Source: a virus. From it: a DNA stretch of 21,713 nucleotides. The notes below the pieces were generated by a model. It was not told the origin of the DNA. It searched no databases and saw nothing but the letters and a program-made list of their open reading frames with translations. The position numbers and the translations under genes are program-made. Positions 1 to 7,254 of the stretch are shown here, piece after piece (positions within the stretch are counted from its first letter, which is position 1; every line of letters starts with the position of its first letter). The stretch is from positions 1 to 21,713 of the IMG/VR virus record IMGVR_UViG_3300044726_000029, one strand, 5' to 3'.

Positions 1-200
1 TTGTCTTCCTCGGAGAGAGCCGCGACGTCCACCTGCGACAGGCCCTTCTTGATTGACCCCAGCACGTAGGCCACCTCGGGGTTGCTGTACAGGTGCTGCA
101 TTACTCGCTGCAGGCCCTGGTCCAACGAGTTGGCCGACGAGCCCCCCAAGCCCTCCACTGGTGGGGAGAGACTCCCCTGCTGCGAGGGGCCGCTCGACAT
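1..200 (-). CDS. Second coding frame at the left edge (new gene start or frameshifted continuation)
   Basis: From ATG 200 another frame encodes MSSGPSQQG, then a helical-looking stretch with NSLDQGLQRVMQHLYSNPEV and AYVLGSIKKGLSQVDVAALSEED, and runs off the left edge. By hand count about 88% of its third codon positions are G or C, against about 43% for the frame of the large gene over the same bases. This frame is therefore the coding one here. No ribosome site precedes ATG 200. An in-frame ATG at 305 has GGAG six bases upstream, but the intervening residues are Pro/Arg-rich and their codon bias is weak. It may be the continuation of the large gene after a +1 frame change at or near AAACCCCC (215-208), or a separate overlapping gene. 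Confidence 0.5.
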   Translation of the reverse strand, partial: MSSGPSQQGSLSPPVEGLGGSSANSLDQGLQRVMQHLYSNPEVAYVLGSIKKGLSQVDVAALSEED

Positions 201-2478
201 GAGTGAAGGGGGTTTCGTTGGTGATCCCGGCGGGCCTGCCCCGCGACCGGCGAGCGGTGAGCGGGCTGGCGGGGGTGGTGGTTGCGGACGGCGCAGTAGG
301 GGCATCGGTGACTCCAGCTTCAAGGTCAGCCATCACCTTCTGAGCAGCCTCAGACGCGACGACTTTCGGGATCTCGGCGAGCGGCACACCCGGCAATACA
401 GCCTCAAGTGCTGCTTGCGCTCGGGCGCGGGTGTTACGCTCCTTTGGGATGCTGCGCGAGATCGCCAGTAGCGCTTGCGCGAGAGGTTCTGCTCCTGCTT
501 GAGGCGACGATGCCAGCCCGTCAACTGCGTCAGCAATGAACGCTTGTCGATCATTGGGCCGCGTCCCGATTAGATCCTGCACAATCGCGCGTTGCTCGTC
601 GCTGACCAACTGGACGCCACGATCCGCCATCCACGACAGCAGGTTCTCTTCGTTGGTCATGCGCGCATCGAGATCCACCGGCTGTTCGGTGGCGAAATAC
701 GCAAGCCGCAGATCCTCCAGCTGCTCCGGCGTGCCAACACCCGGCACTCCACCAAGCAACGGCGGATTACCACGCCCTGGCGGAAGCACCGTGAGCAGCC
801 GCCCGTCACGAATGCGAAGCTCGGCACTGTCGACGGCCTGCGCGGGCTGCAGCGTGATCTCTTCGATGGGGCCAGCGAAGCCTGCGGGACCCGCGCCCAC
901 CTCCATACCGCCCGGGGGTGGGGGTTCATCCGGTGGCGTGATGTCGATGTTCTCTACGCCACGCGCCAGCCTCGCCTGATCGCGTGCAAGGTCGGGATCG
1001 CGCGGAGGTAGAATGTCAGCCGCGCCGGGTACGTCAGTGATCTCGATCGTCTCGCCAGCTTCGGGGATATCGATCGCACTGCGCCGAAGAAACGTATCTC
1101 GTGCCGCAATGTTCTCCGGCGTTGGAAGAAACGCGACGCCCTCGGAGCCCACCATCAACGTCGGATTGGGTGGAGGTGGGGGTTCTTCAGGCAGCGTCGA
1201 TGCCGCGAGATCCGCATCAGTAAAATCGTCTGGGCCTTCCTCTACAGGTGGTGTCTCCCCCGGCAACACTTGCCGCTGCTGCGGCAACAGCGAGCCGATC
1301 AATACATTCGCACCACCCGGGCCAAGCTCGCCGAACGCTTCGCCTACGATGTCACGGTAATTAAGTTGATCACCCGCCGCTACCTGCGACAGCGCTTCGC
1401 CACCCGCACCACCCACTGTCTCGCCAGCAAGCCCCGCACCCGCGAACCCCGTCGCACGACCACGGCTCCCCGCACGCGCAGCTTGCGCAGCGTACTTGCC
1501 CATGCCCAGCGAGAACGCAGACACCGCAGCATCCGCTGCACCCACCGTCAGACCCTTGGCCAGCGCTGCGTTACGGAGTTCGTTGTAAACCTCCGGGTCG
1601 TTAATCATCGCGCGCACGGCGTTCGTATCGCGCGGATCGATGCCGCGCGCCTGCGCAGCACTAGCTACACGTTCAAGGATCTGCGAACCTACCTCGACCG
1701 ACGCTGACCCCGCGCCGATACCCGCCACGCCACCAACGAGCGCACCCAGCGGACCAGCGAGCGCACCAGCACCCGCGCCACCAACGCCGCCAATCAAGCT
1801 CGGATACGACTGTGCAAACTGCTCCGCGAGGAAATTGAGCGCGCCTTCCTTCTCATCCCACGCAGCACCGGCGTACGCCTTGACTGCATCCCACAGCCCC
1901 GCCTGTGCTTCCGGCGTGCTGATCGCTTGCTGGAACCGTTGCAGCGGTGCGTTCGGACGTTGGCCCGTAGCCTGCTCGGTGACGAGCTTGGCGATGTCAT
2001 CAAGATCACCCGCGATGAGATTGCCCGTCGCCTGCTCCGCACGTGTGCCGCCCTTAACCCCGCCCGTTATCGAATCCCAGATGTTGCCGATGAATCCATT
2101 GTCGACAGCGGGAGCCTGCACCAACTGCGAGAATTGCTGAAGCTCTTGCCGGATCTCGTCGTCGCCGTACCCCATGTCACGCAGCTGCGTAGGCAATGCA
2201 ACCGTGAGGTACTCGTCATACGCCTCGTGAGGCTTGAGCTTGCCAGAAACGATGCCTTGATACGTCGGCCAGTCGACGAACTGCTCGGGATCGAGATACG
2301 TTTGCTGCTGCGGCGGAGCGACAGGCTCTGGCTCGTAGCCATACGAATCGTACTGTGATGCACGGTTGGCATCCTGCCACGACAACATATCTTGGGCCGT
2401 GAGTCCACCTGCGGCGCGATATTCCTCGCCCCACAACGACGTCTCTTCGGGTATCAGATAGTCGCGCGGATCAGGCAT
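1..2478 (-). CDS. Very large internal virion / polyvalent-type protein (3' end outside window or altered near 200)
   Basis: The frame is open from ATG 2478 to the left edge with no stop. At least the first 759 residues read as a coherent protein. Residues 60-125 are helical (WPTYQGIVSGKLKPHEAY, EIRQELQQFSQLV). Residues 195-330 hold a recognisable block: an amphipathic lead, SYPSLIGG, a Gly/Ala-rich membrane-like segment (about 228-258), then VEVGSQILERVA, GIDPRDTNAVRAMINDPE and ALAKGLTVGAADAAVSAFSLG. This block is common in giant internal or polyvalent proteins of phages. The rest alternates Pro-rich acidic linkers (EEPPPPP, DEPPPPGG) with helical segments (NEENLLSWMADRGVQLVS, VQDLIGTRPNDRQAFIADAVDGL). 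It begins eight bases inside the transglycosylase gene, after AGGGA. Codon use in this frame deteriorates after about 200. Likely an ejected protein; function unknown. Confidence 0.65.
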   Translation of the reverse strand, partial: MPDPRDYLIPEETSLWGEEYRAAGGLTAQDMLSWQDANRASQYDSYGYEPEPVAPPQQQTYLDPEQFVDWPTYQGIVSGKLKPHEAYDEYLTVALPTQLRDMGYGDDEIRQELQQFSQLVQAPAVDNGFIGNIWDSITGGVKGGTRAEQATGNLIAGDLDDIAKLVTEQATGQRPNAPLQRFQQAISTPEAQAGLWDAVKAYAGAAWDEKEGALNFLAEQFAQSYPSLIGGVGGAGAGALAGPLGALVGGVAGIGAGSASVEVGSQILERVASAAQARGIDPRDTNAVRAMINDPEVYNELRNAALAKGLTVGAADAAVSAFSLGMGKYAAQAARAGSRGRATGFAGAGLAGETVGGAGGEALSQVAAGDQLNYRDIVGEAFGELGPGGANVLIGSLLPQQRQVLPGETPPVEEGPDDFTDADLAASTLPEEPPPPPNPTLMVGSEGVAFLPTPENIAARDTFLRRSAIDIPEAGETIEITDVPGAADILPPRDPDLARDQARLARGVENIDITPPDEPPPPGGMEVGAGPAGFAGPIEEITLQPAQAVDSAELRIRDGRLLTVLPPGRGNPPLLGGVPGVGTPEQLEDLRLAYFATEQPVDLDARMTNEENLLSWMADRGVQLVSDEQRAIVQDLIGTRPNDRQAFIADAVDGLASSPQAGAEPLAQALLAISRSIPKERNTRARAQAALEAVLPGVPLAEIPKVVASEAAQKVMADLEAGVTDAPTAPSATTTPASPLTARRSRGRPAGITNETPFTHVERPLAAGESLPTSGGLGGLVGQLVGPGPAASNAAPVQQPRGGLRAGVNQEGPVAGGRRGSLRGRQ

Positions 2479-3265
2479 TCACGATGTCCCTGAACACTTC
2501 GTCGGTCATGCGTGCCAGATACTGATCGGTGTCGTCACTATTCGCTGTCTGCATCAACGGCATGTCGCCGCCCAACTCTTCGGGGATGCCCATGCTCACG
2601 CCGCCACCCACCAGCAACGGGTTGTCGTTGAACCCGCCACCACCACCTATCATCAACGGGTTGTCTTCGAACCCAGCGGGGATGCCGAAGATGTCACCAC
2701 CCGCACTCGCTCCGTGCATGAACGGAGAATCTTCGCTACGCGGTGCTGAAAGAATCAGCCCCGGAATGTCAAACGGCGCACCACCACCCATCGGGGCCGA
2801 CACATCGGTGCCCCCGCTAATCTCGTTCATCTTGGCGAGGATCTTGTTGCCATACACGCCAGTCGATGTGCCAAGCTCGTCCTTGGCATTCGGATTCGTG
2901 ACTCCGCCGGGACCACCCAGATACGCCTGCGCCATCTTGCGATAGTCACCAGCGTACCGATCACGAAGCTCCGCCATCTGCCGCAGTGCAAGATCGAGAT
3001 GTGTGTCGGGATCGTCGACATTCACCGATCCCAGCTTGTGCTTGCGGATGAGATCGGCAACCGTGTCGTCTTCCAGCTGGAATGGGCCACGCACGATCGT
3101 GCGATCGCGCTTACGCTTCACCGAACGCGCACGCATTGCATTGGGGTCGTTACCGTCCGACGACTCGACGGAGTACACCGCTTCCACGAACGCGGGATCG
3201 ATACCGTACGACTCCGCCGCTTGACGAAGTTCCTCTCGTGAGTAAGGGCGGAAGGTGCTAGGCAC
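2471..3265 (-). CDS. SLT-type lytic transglycosylase, virion-associated
   Basis: A 264-residue protein that would cleave the glycan chains of peptidoglycan, letting the phage tail or ejected proteins cross the wall. Residues about 8-122 match a soluble-lytic-transglycosylase domain. AVYSVESSDGNDPNAM contains the catalytic Glu (E34) in the usual VES context, GPFQL (60-64) corresponds to the G.MQ.. motif with Phe in place of Met, and MAQAYLGGPGGV (111-122) to the AYN.G motif. The loop between the first two motifs is basic (RSVKRKRDR). The C-terminal half (about 135-264) is Gly-rich with a repeated DNPLMIGGG / DNPLLVGGG unit, unlike a free endolysin. The GTG start is favoured by its ribosome site. 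The last eight bases overlap the next gene. Virion location is inferred from its position. Confidence 0.78.
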   Translation of the reverse strand: MPSTFRPYSREELRQAAESYGIDPAFVEAVYSVESSDGNDPNAMRARSVKRKRDRTIVRGPFQLEDDTVADLIRKHKLGSVNVDDPDTHLDLALRQMAELRDRYAGDYRKMAQAYLGGPGGVTNPNAKDELGTSTGVYGNKILAKMNEISGGTDVSAPMGGGAPFDIPGLILSAPRSEDSPFMHGASAGGDIFGIPAGFEDNPLMIGGGGGFNDNPLLVGGGVSMGIPEELGGDMPLMQTANSDDTDQYLARMTDEVFRDIVNA

Positions 3266-4655
3266 GTCCGACTCCAAACGCCTGCAACATAGCGATCACC
3301 TGATTGATGTCCATGCCACCAAGCTGCGGTGCGCCTGTATCACCAAGCCCCTCGTTAAACGACGGTGGAGGATTTTTCGAACCGCCACCGTACATCCAGT
3401 CAGGGAGCACCTGCACAGGGGGCGGCTGCGATGGCGCAGAGTACGGAGCCGGAGGACGATTGCCACCGCCCCATCCCGGTTCTGAACCGGGGCCTGATTC
3501 CCCCATCCCCGCAGCACGCCGCGCAATACTGCCGGGAGCAAACCGTGGAGCAGTTACTCGCCCGCCACCACCAGACCCAGCCATCGGCTCCCCAGTAATG
3601 GGGTTCATCATCATCCACGGTGCGTTGCCGCCACCCTGCGGACGCCCGCTATACGCTGCACTCCCTGGCGTACCACCACCACGGATGACAGAGTTCAACG
3701 ATTGGAGGTTGCGGTTAAAGAGCGCTTTAAGCTGCGCCACTTCGGCGCGCTTCTCCTCGATACGCGCCAAGTGCGCAGCCTTCGCCGCATCCTCCATCAT
3801 AGTAGTGTCAGCCCGCTCAAGCGTGCGAAGATCGGTAGCCGCACGATTCGCCTCTTGGTTGATCCGTACACCCTCGCTATTCAGGTGGTTGAATACCTGC
3901 TTCGGATCGATCCTCCCTTCCTGCATCGCTTTCATCATCTGTGCATTGGCCGCCTGGATCGCAATCATCTCCTTGATACCGCGATCCTCCGCACCCGCCA
4001 CGCCGCCCGTGCCTGCGAGCCGGTCATACAGCTTCGTCATCTGATCCCCCGGCACTGGTGTCATCTCGCCGTTGGAGTCGATCACGACGACCGTGCCATC
4101 TGACATACGCTTCACGGTGGCCCCAGGGTCCTTCTGGCGCACGAACTGCTGTAGGTGCTCCAGCGCAGCCTGCTCGTTGAGATTGCGGTTCTCGATGCCG
4201 GGGATACCCATCTTGTCGTACGCCGTGGTAGCTGCCGATGGGTCATACATCGACATCGCTTCAGCGAGCCACTCGCGATACTCCGGCGTTCCCGGCGTCC
4301 ACCCCGTCTCCTTCAACCCCTGCTGGAACGCGCCCTCGGGATCGGAGAGATACTGCGCGAGCGCAAGCTGCTGTTGCTGCCCGTAGATGTCGCGCTCGCC
4401 CGATGCGATCTTCTGCCGGTACCCGGTATCCTCGGCACCGATCTTGTTGCCGTAGTAGCCATAATCGGTGCCACCCTCACGCGCGTACTGCATGAGTTCC
4501 AGATCACGGTTGCCGATCTCGGAGCGATCGTTGGCGAGATCCTTGCTGCGAATACCCTCCCACGTGCTGAACGGAGCCATGCCCGCGTCGATACCCTTGA
4601 CGACGCCCGAAAGCCCGCCACTGATCCCTGTAAGCCAGTCGTCCCAGTCAGCCAT
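3258..4655 (-). CDS. Putative internal virion protein, helical, with Gly/Pro-rich tail
   Basis: A 465-residue protein. Residues 1-325 are mostly helical, with GISGGLSGVVKGIDAGMA at the N-terminus and long Ala/Glu/Gln-rich helices at about 222-325 (IKEMIAIQAANAQMMKAMQEG, DAAKAAHLARIEEKRAEVAQLKALF in part). The rest is Gly/Pro-rich and contains NPITGEPMAG (351-360) and GPGSEPGWGG (388-397), shared with the upstream gene. AGGAG six bases before the ATG overlaps the upstream stop. The final seven bases or so overlap the ribosome-binding region and start of the transglycosylase gene. A structural core or ejection protein is likely by position and composition. No named family is recognised. Confidence 0.58.
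   Translation of the reverse strand: MADWDDWLTGISGGLSGVVKGIDAGMAPFSTWEGIRSKDLANDRSEIGNRDLELMQYAREGGTDYGYYGNKIGAEDTGYRQKIASGERDIYGQQQQLALAQYLSDPEGAFQQGLKETGWTPGTPEYREWLAEAMSMYDPSAATTAYDKMGIPGIENRNLNEQAALEHLQQFVRQKDPGATVKRMSDGTVVVIDSNGEMTPVPGDQMTKLYDRLAGTGGVAGAEDRGIKEMIAIQAANAQMMKAMQEGRIDPKQVFNHLNSEGVRINQEANRAATDLRTLERADTTMMEDAAKAAHLARIEEKRAEVAQLKALFNRNLQSLNSVIRGGGTPGSAAYSGRPQGGGNAPWMMMNPITGEPMAGSGGGGRVTAPRFAPGSIARRAAGMGESGPGSEPGWGGGNRPPAPYSAPSQPPPVQVLPDWMYGGGSKNPPPSFNEGLGDTGAPQLGGMDINQVIAMLQAFGVGRA
3272..3275 (-). promoter_or_regulatory. Shine-Dalgarno GGAG favouring GTG 3265
   Basis: GGAG is six bases before GTG 3265. The alternative TTG at 3277 would place this site within the gene and has no clear site of its own. 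Confidence 0.5.
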
Positions 4656-4664
4656 CGTCGTCTC

Positions 4665-5834
4665 CTACCACCCACCAACACCGAACGGATCACTCATATC
4701 CCAGACGTTGCCCGCATCGGGATACCAATAGTTGTCATCGCCCCACCAACCCGCGCCACCACCATCGCTCCACCAATCGTTACCGCCACCATTAGCCCAC
4801 CAATCACTCTCACCACCCCACCCCGGCTCCGTACCGGGGCCATAGTCGGTGAACGGTTCCTCACCCCCAGCCAGATACGCAGGAGGCCCCACCAATTCAT
4901 CAGTGCGGGTGTAGTCGCCCCATATGTCCTGCGTGGGGCCATAGCCACCCGCCATCGGCATACCCGTGATGGGATTGAACGCCAGCCCGCCATCGGTAGG
5001 TGACACACCCTGATTGACCAATATCTCTGCAGCGCGGGGATCGAGAACTTCCCCGAACGTCTCTTGGAATTTGTTCCCCACCCACTTGATCAACCCGTCA
5101 TTCATCAGGCTGTTCATGCCGCCCTTGCCAATGAGCAACGGCAGGATCGACGATAGCCCGCCCATGATCTGCTGCCACTTCGCTGCTTGGCTCGGATTCG
5201 CAGTAGGCGGAATGACGCGCGCTGCAGCAGGGATACGTTGCTGGCTCGTACCACCTCGTTGGTTCGTCGGCTGGCGCGCACTACTTCCCGGCCCACCACC
5301 GCCACCACCCGTGCCACCACGTGACGTCGGCCCACTGCCCTGCACCATGCCAAGCGCGTTCTGCACCGGGATGTTGAGCCCACGGGCCAACGCCATCGCA
5401 CGCGCCAGTGCTTCATCCTCAACGAAGCTCGACAGCTGCGGCGCACCGTACTGCGCAAGCTCGCGGTCACGGCGATTCAGCGACGCATCGAACTTGCCCT
5501 GGATCATGCGCGCGAGCTTGCGCTGGTCGTCAGTAAGATTCGACTCGCTGTCGATCCCGTACAACGTATTGAGCGGAGATCCGGCGAACGCAGCAGGCCC
5601 CGGCGGAGTTACAGGTGCAGGCGTATCGGCCATTGGCTGCCGATACATATACGACGAGCCGTCGGGGGGGATCGTGGGGTTGGGTACGCCAAAATCAGGG
5701 ATGCGCCCACCTCGATTCATATCCCCCGTCGCAGGCGGCCCAGAAAACGGTGCGCCCCAGCCAGCCGGGGGCGGTGCCGCACGCGTGCGGGTATCTGGGG
5801 GTAGATCACCGAAGCCGTACGGATCACGCGCCAT
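4665..5834 (-). CDS. Putative virion protein with Trp/Gly-rich C-terminus
   Basis: A 389-residue protein with a Pro-rich N-terminus (DPYGFGDLPPDT), a helical region at about 98-165 (TDDQRKLARMIQGKFD, DEALARAMALARGLN), a Gly/Ser-rich linker at about 169-185, and a second helical region with a hydrophobic segment (IMGGLSSILPLLIGKGG) at about 220-260. The C-terminal 60 residues are highly Trp/Gly/Asp-rich, with DWW and GWW repeats. NPITGMPMAG (287-296) and GPGTEPGWGG (332-341) occur again, in the same order, in the next gene. AGAGG precedes the ATG by about five bases. I do not recognise a family. An internal virion role is inferred from the neighbours. Confidence 0.55.
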   Translation of the reverse strand: MARDPYGFGDLPPDTRTRAAPPPAGWGAPFSGPPATGDMNRGGRIPDFGVPNPTIPPDGSSYMYRQPMADTPAPVTPPGPAAFAGSPLNTLYGIDSESNLTDDQRKLARMIQGKFDASLNRRDRELAQYGAPQLSSFVEDEALARAMALARGLNIPVQNALGMVQGSGPTSRGGTGGGGGGPGSSARQPTNQRGGTSQQRIPAAARVIPPTANPSQAAKWQQIMGGLSSILPLLIGKGGMNSLMNDGLIKWVGNKFQETFGEVLDPRAAEILVNQGVSPTDGGLAFNPITGMPMAGGYGPTQDIWGDYTRTDELVGPPAYLAGGEEPFTDYGPGTEPGWGGESDWWANGGGNDWWSDGGGAGWWGDDNYWYPDAGNVWDMSDPFGVGGW

Positions 5835-5842
5835 GTCTGCCT

Positions 5843-7021
5843 CTACGAAAATCGATACGGGTCATCAGCGAATTGGGTCGCTACCAATTTCGAGTCACCG
5901 CTGTTCGGCTTCATCGCCGAACCACCAGAATTGAACGCCGTCGGGTCAAACCCATACGAGTCGTAGCCGCCCTTGCGCGCCTGCGGGGTAGTCGTCCCCA
6001 TCGCTTGCGGCATACCGAACGGATCGCCCATCACCTGATTGCGCGCGAGCGGCATCGGTGCACCATACGGGTTCGAGCGCGGTGCTGGCGGTGCCCCGGC
6101 AGGAGCCACAGGCGGGCGTACAGGAGGGCCGGAGCCTGCGGGGTTGGGGTTGGTAGGGGGAGAGAAGCCAGACGCGATCGAACCGCCCGTACGCGGAGCC
6201 TTACTCAGCAGGTTCGACCACCACGTAGGCGCACCACCGCCCGCAATGTTGGCTGCGTTCAACCCCGCCGCACCACCTGTCACCGCAGCGGTGCCACCCA
6301 CGCCTGCCCCGATCCCTGCACCGGCAAGCGCAGCACCCAGCGCAGGCCCGCCCATCGAGATCGCAGCTGCAATGTACGGAGCCCACTTGTGCAGCCCCTC
6401 GTTGTTGCCGTGATTCACGTTGCGCGGATCGGTGACCCAGCCATAGACCGGGTCGTAATACTTCATCTCGGGGTTGATCAGCCGATCACCCGTTTCGTTG
6501 GTCGGGTACATCCAGCCCAGCGGACCTGCGGCCTGCGGCATCGTGCGCGGATCGAAATCGAGCCGGTGCCCTACTCCTCCGGTACCACCCTCGCCGCCAT
6601 ATAGGTCCTGCGTCGACCACCGTGCATTGGGGTCGTACTTCTGGATCGCGGAGAGGATCTGATCGCCGCCGTATAGGTCGTACAACTCCTGCGGGATCGT
6701 CGACTGCCCACCGAACTGATACGAGCGCAACCACGCAGCAAGCGGTGCCGGGATGTTGGGGTCGCCTGCCCACGGAGGAGCACCTTCGTATGGCGGAGTA
6801 ACAGCGCCAGGGGGCGGCACGTCGGGCACCCGGGTGCCTGCATCAGGGGGTGCCACCGGATCTGTCGGCAAGCGCGTGTTCGGAGCCGGGACGTAAGGCG
6901 AGTCCGGTGGCGGAGCGCCACGTCCGCGATCATCCGGCGCAGGGAATGGTCCTTCGTTCGGTGGCCGCGTGAACGTGCCCTCGCTGAACATCTGGCTAAG
7001 CCAATCGCCCATTTCAGACAT
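5843..7021 (-). CDS. Putative internal/ejected virion protein, Pro-rich with a Gly-rich hydrophobic segment
   Basis: A 392-residue protein with no recognised enzyme domain. Residues about 15-95 are Pro-rich and disordered. Residues about 95-215 form a folded-looking region (AAWLRSYQFGG, LYDLYGGDQILSAIQKYDP, GPLGWMYPTN). Residues about 214-263 are a hydrophobic, Gly/Ala-rich stretch (AAAISMGGPALGAALAGAG.. GAGVGG) that could insert into a membrane. The C-terminal third is again Pro/Gly-rich with DPFG and SYGFDP motifs. Podoviruses often encode such proteins in the capsid interior and eject them into the host envelope, and the position next to a transglycosylase fits that. The role is inferred. 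Start chosen at the ATGA overlap; an ATG at 7036 is the alternative. Confidence 0.55.
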   Translation of the reverse strand: MSEMGDWLSQMFSEGTFTRPPNEGPFPAPDDRGRGAPPPDSPYVPAPNTRLPTDPVAPPDAGTRVPDVPPPGAVTPPYEGAPPWAGDPNIPAPLAAWLRSYQFGGQSTIPQELYDLYGGDQILSAIQKYDPNARWSTQDLYGGEGGTGGVGHRLDFDPRTMPQAAGPLGWMYPTNETGDRLINPEMKYYDPVYGWVTDPRNVNHGNNEGLHKWAPYIAAAISMGGPALGAALAGAGIGAGVGGTAAVTGGAAGLNAANIAGGGAPTWWSNLLSKAPRTGGSIASGFSPPTNPNPAGSGPPVRPPVAPAGAPPAPRSNPYGAPMPLARNQVMGDPFGMPQAMGTTTPQARKGGYDSYGFDPTAFNSGGSAMKPNSGDSKLVATQFADDPYRFS

Positions 7022-7254
7022 CACGGCTCCTGCCAAACGCTACGTGCTTGTTCCTCGGTGATGATCCCCAGCTTGATCAGCATGTTCAACGACACCGTGC
7101 GCCGCTTCCAGCCGCTCTCATCGACCGCCGTGCCGGTACGGATGCCGTTGCTGATCTCGACGTTCTCCTTGAGCGCAGCCAGCGCCTTGCGCACATTCTG
7201 ATCAACAGCGTGCGGGACTGCCGGGATACCGGGGCGCTTCATCTCGTTAGCCAT
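7021..7254 (-). CDS. Small conserved-type tail-module protein
   Basis: A 77-residue protein with AVDQNVRKALAALKENVEISNGIRTG and, near the end, RRTVSLNMLIKLGIITEEQARSV. Small proteins with an ALKENVE.. .G core and a LNML..LG.I C-terminus are frequently encoded just after the nozzle gene in podoviruses. I recognise the type but know of no assigned function. The start at 7254 overlaps the upstream TGA (ATGA), and its own stop overlaps the next start in the same way, so all three genes are probably translationally coupled. Confidence 0.62.
   Translation of the reverse strand: MANEMKRPGIPAVPHAVDQNVRKALAALKENVEISNGIRTGTAVDESGWKRRTVSLNMLIKLGIITEEQARSVWQEP

Noticed and set aside
1-2478. Giant protein as an N4-type virion RNA polymerase
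   Set aside because: No polymerase motifs are visible in the part present, and the rest lies outside the window. Size and position alone do not support it.
2767-2772. TTGACA on the minus strand inside the transglycosylase gene
   Set aside because: No acceptable -10 hexamer at 16-18 bases, and it lies within coding sequence.
4155-6604. Long plus-strand open frames opposite the internal protein genes
   Set aside because: Composition is Arg/Pro-rich with no recognisable domain, and they mirror minus-strand genes that have overlaps and ribosome sites in series. They reflect high G+C.
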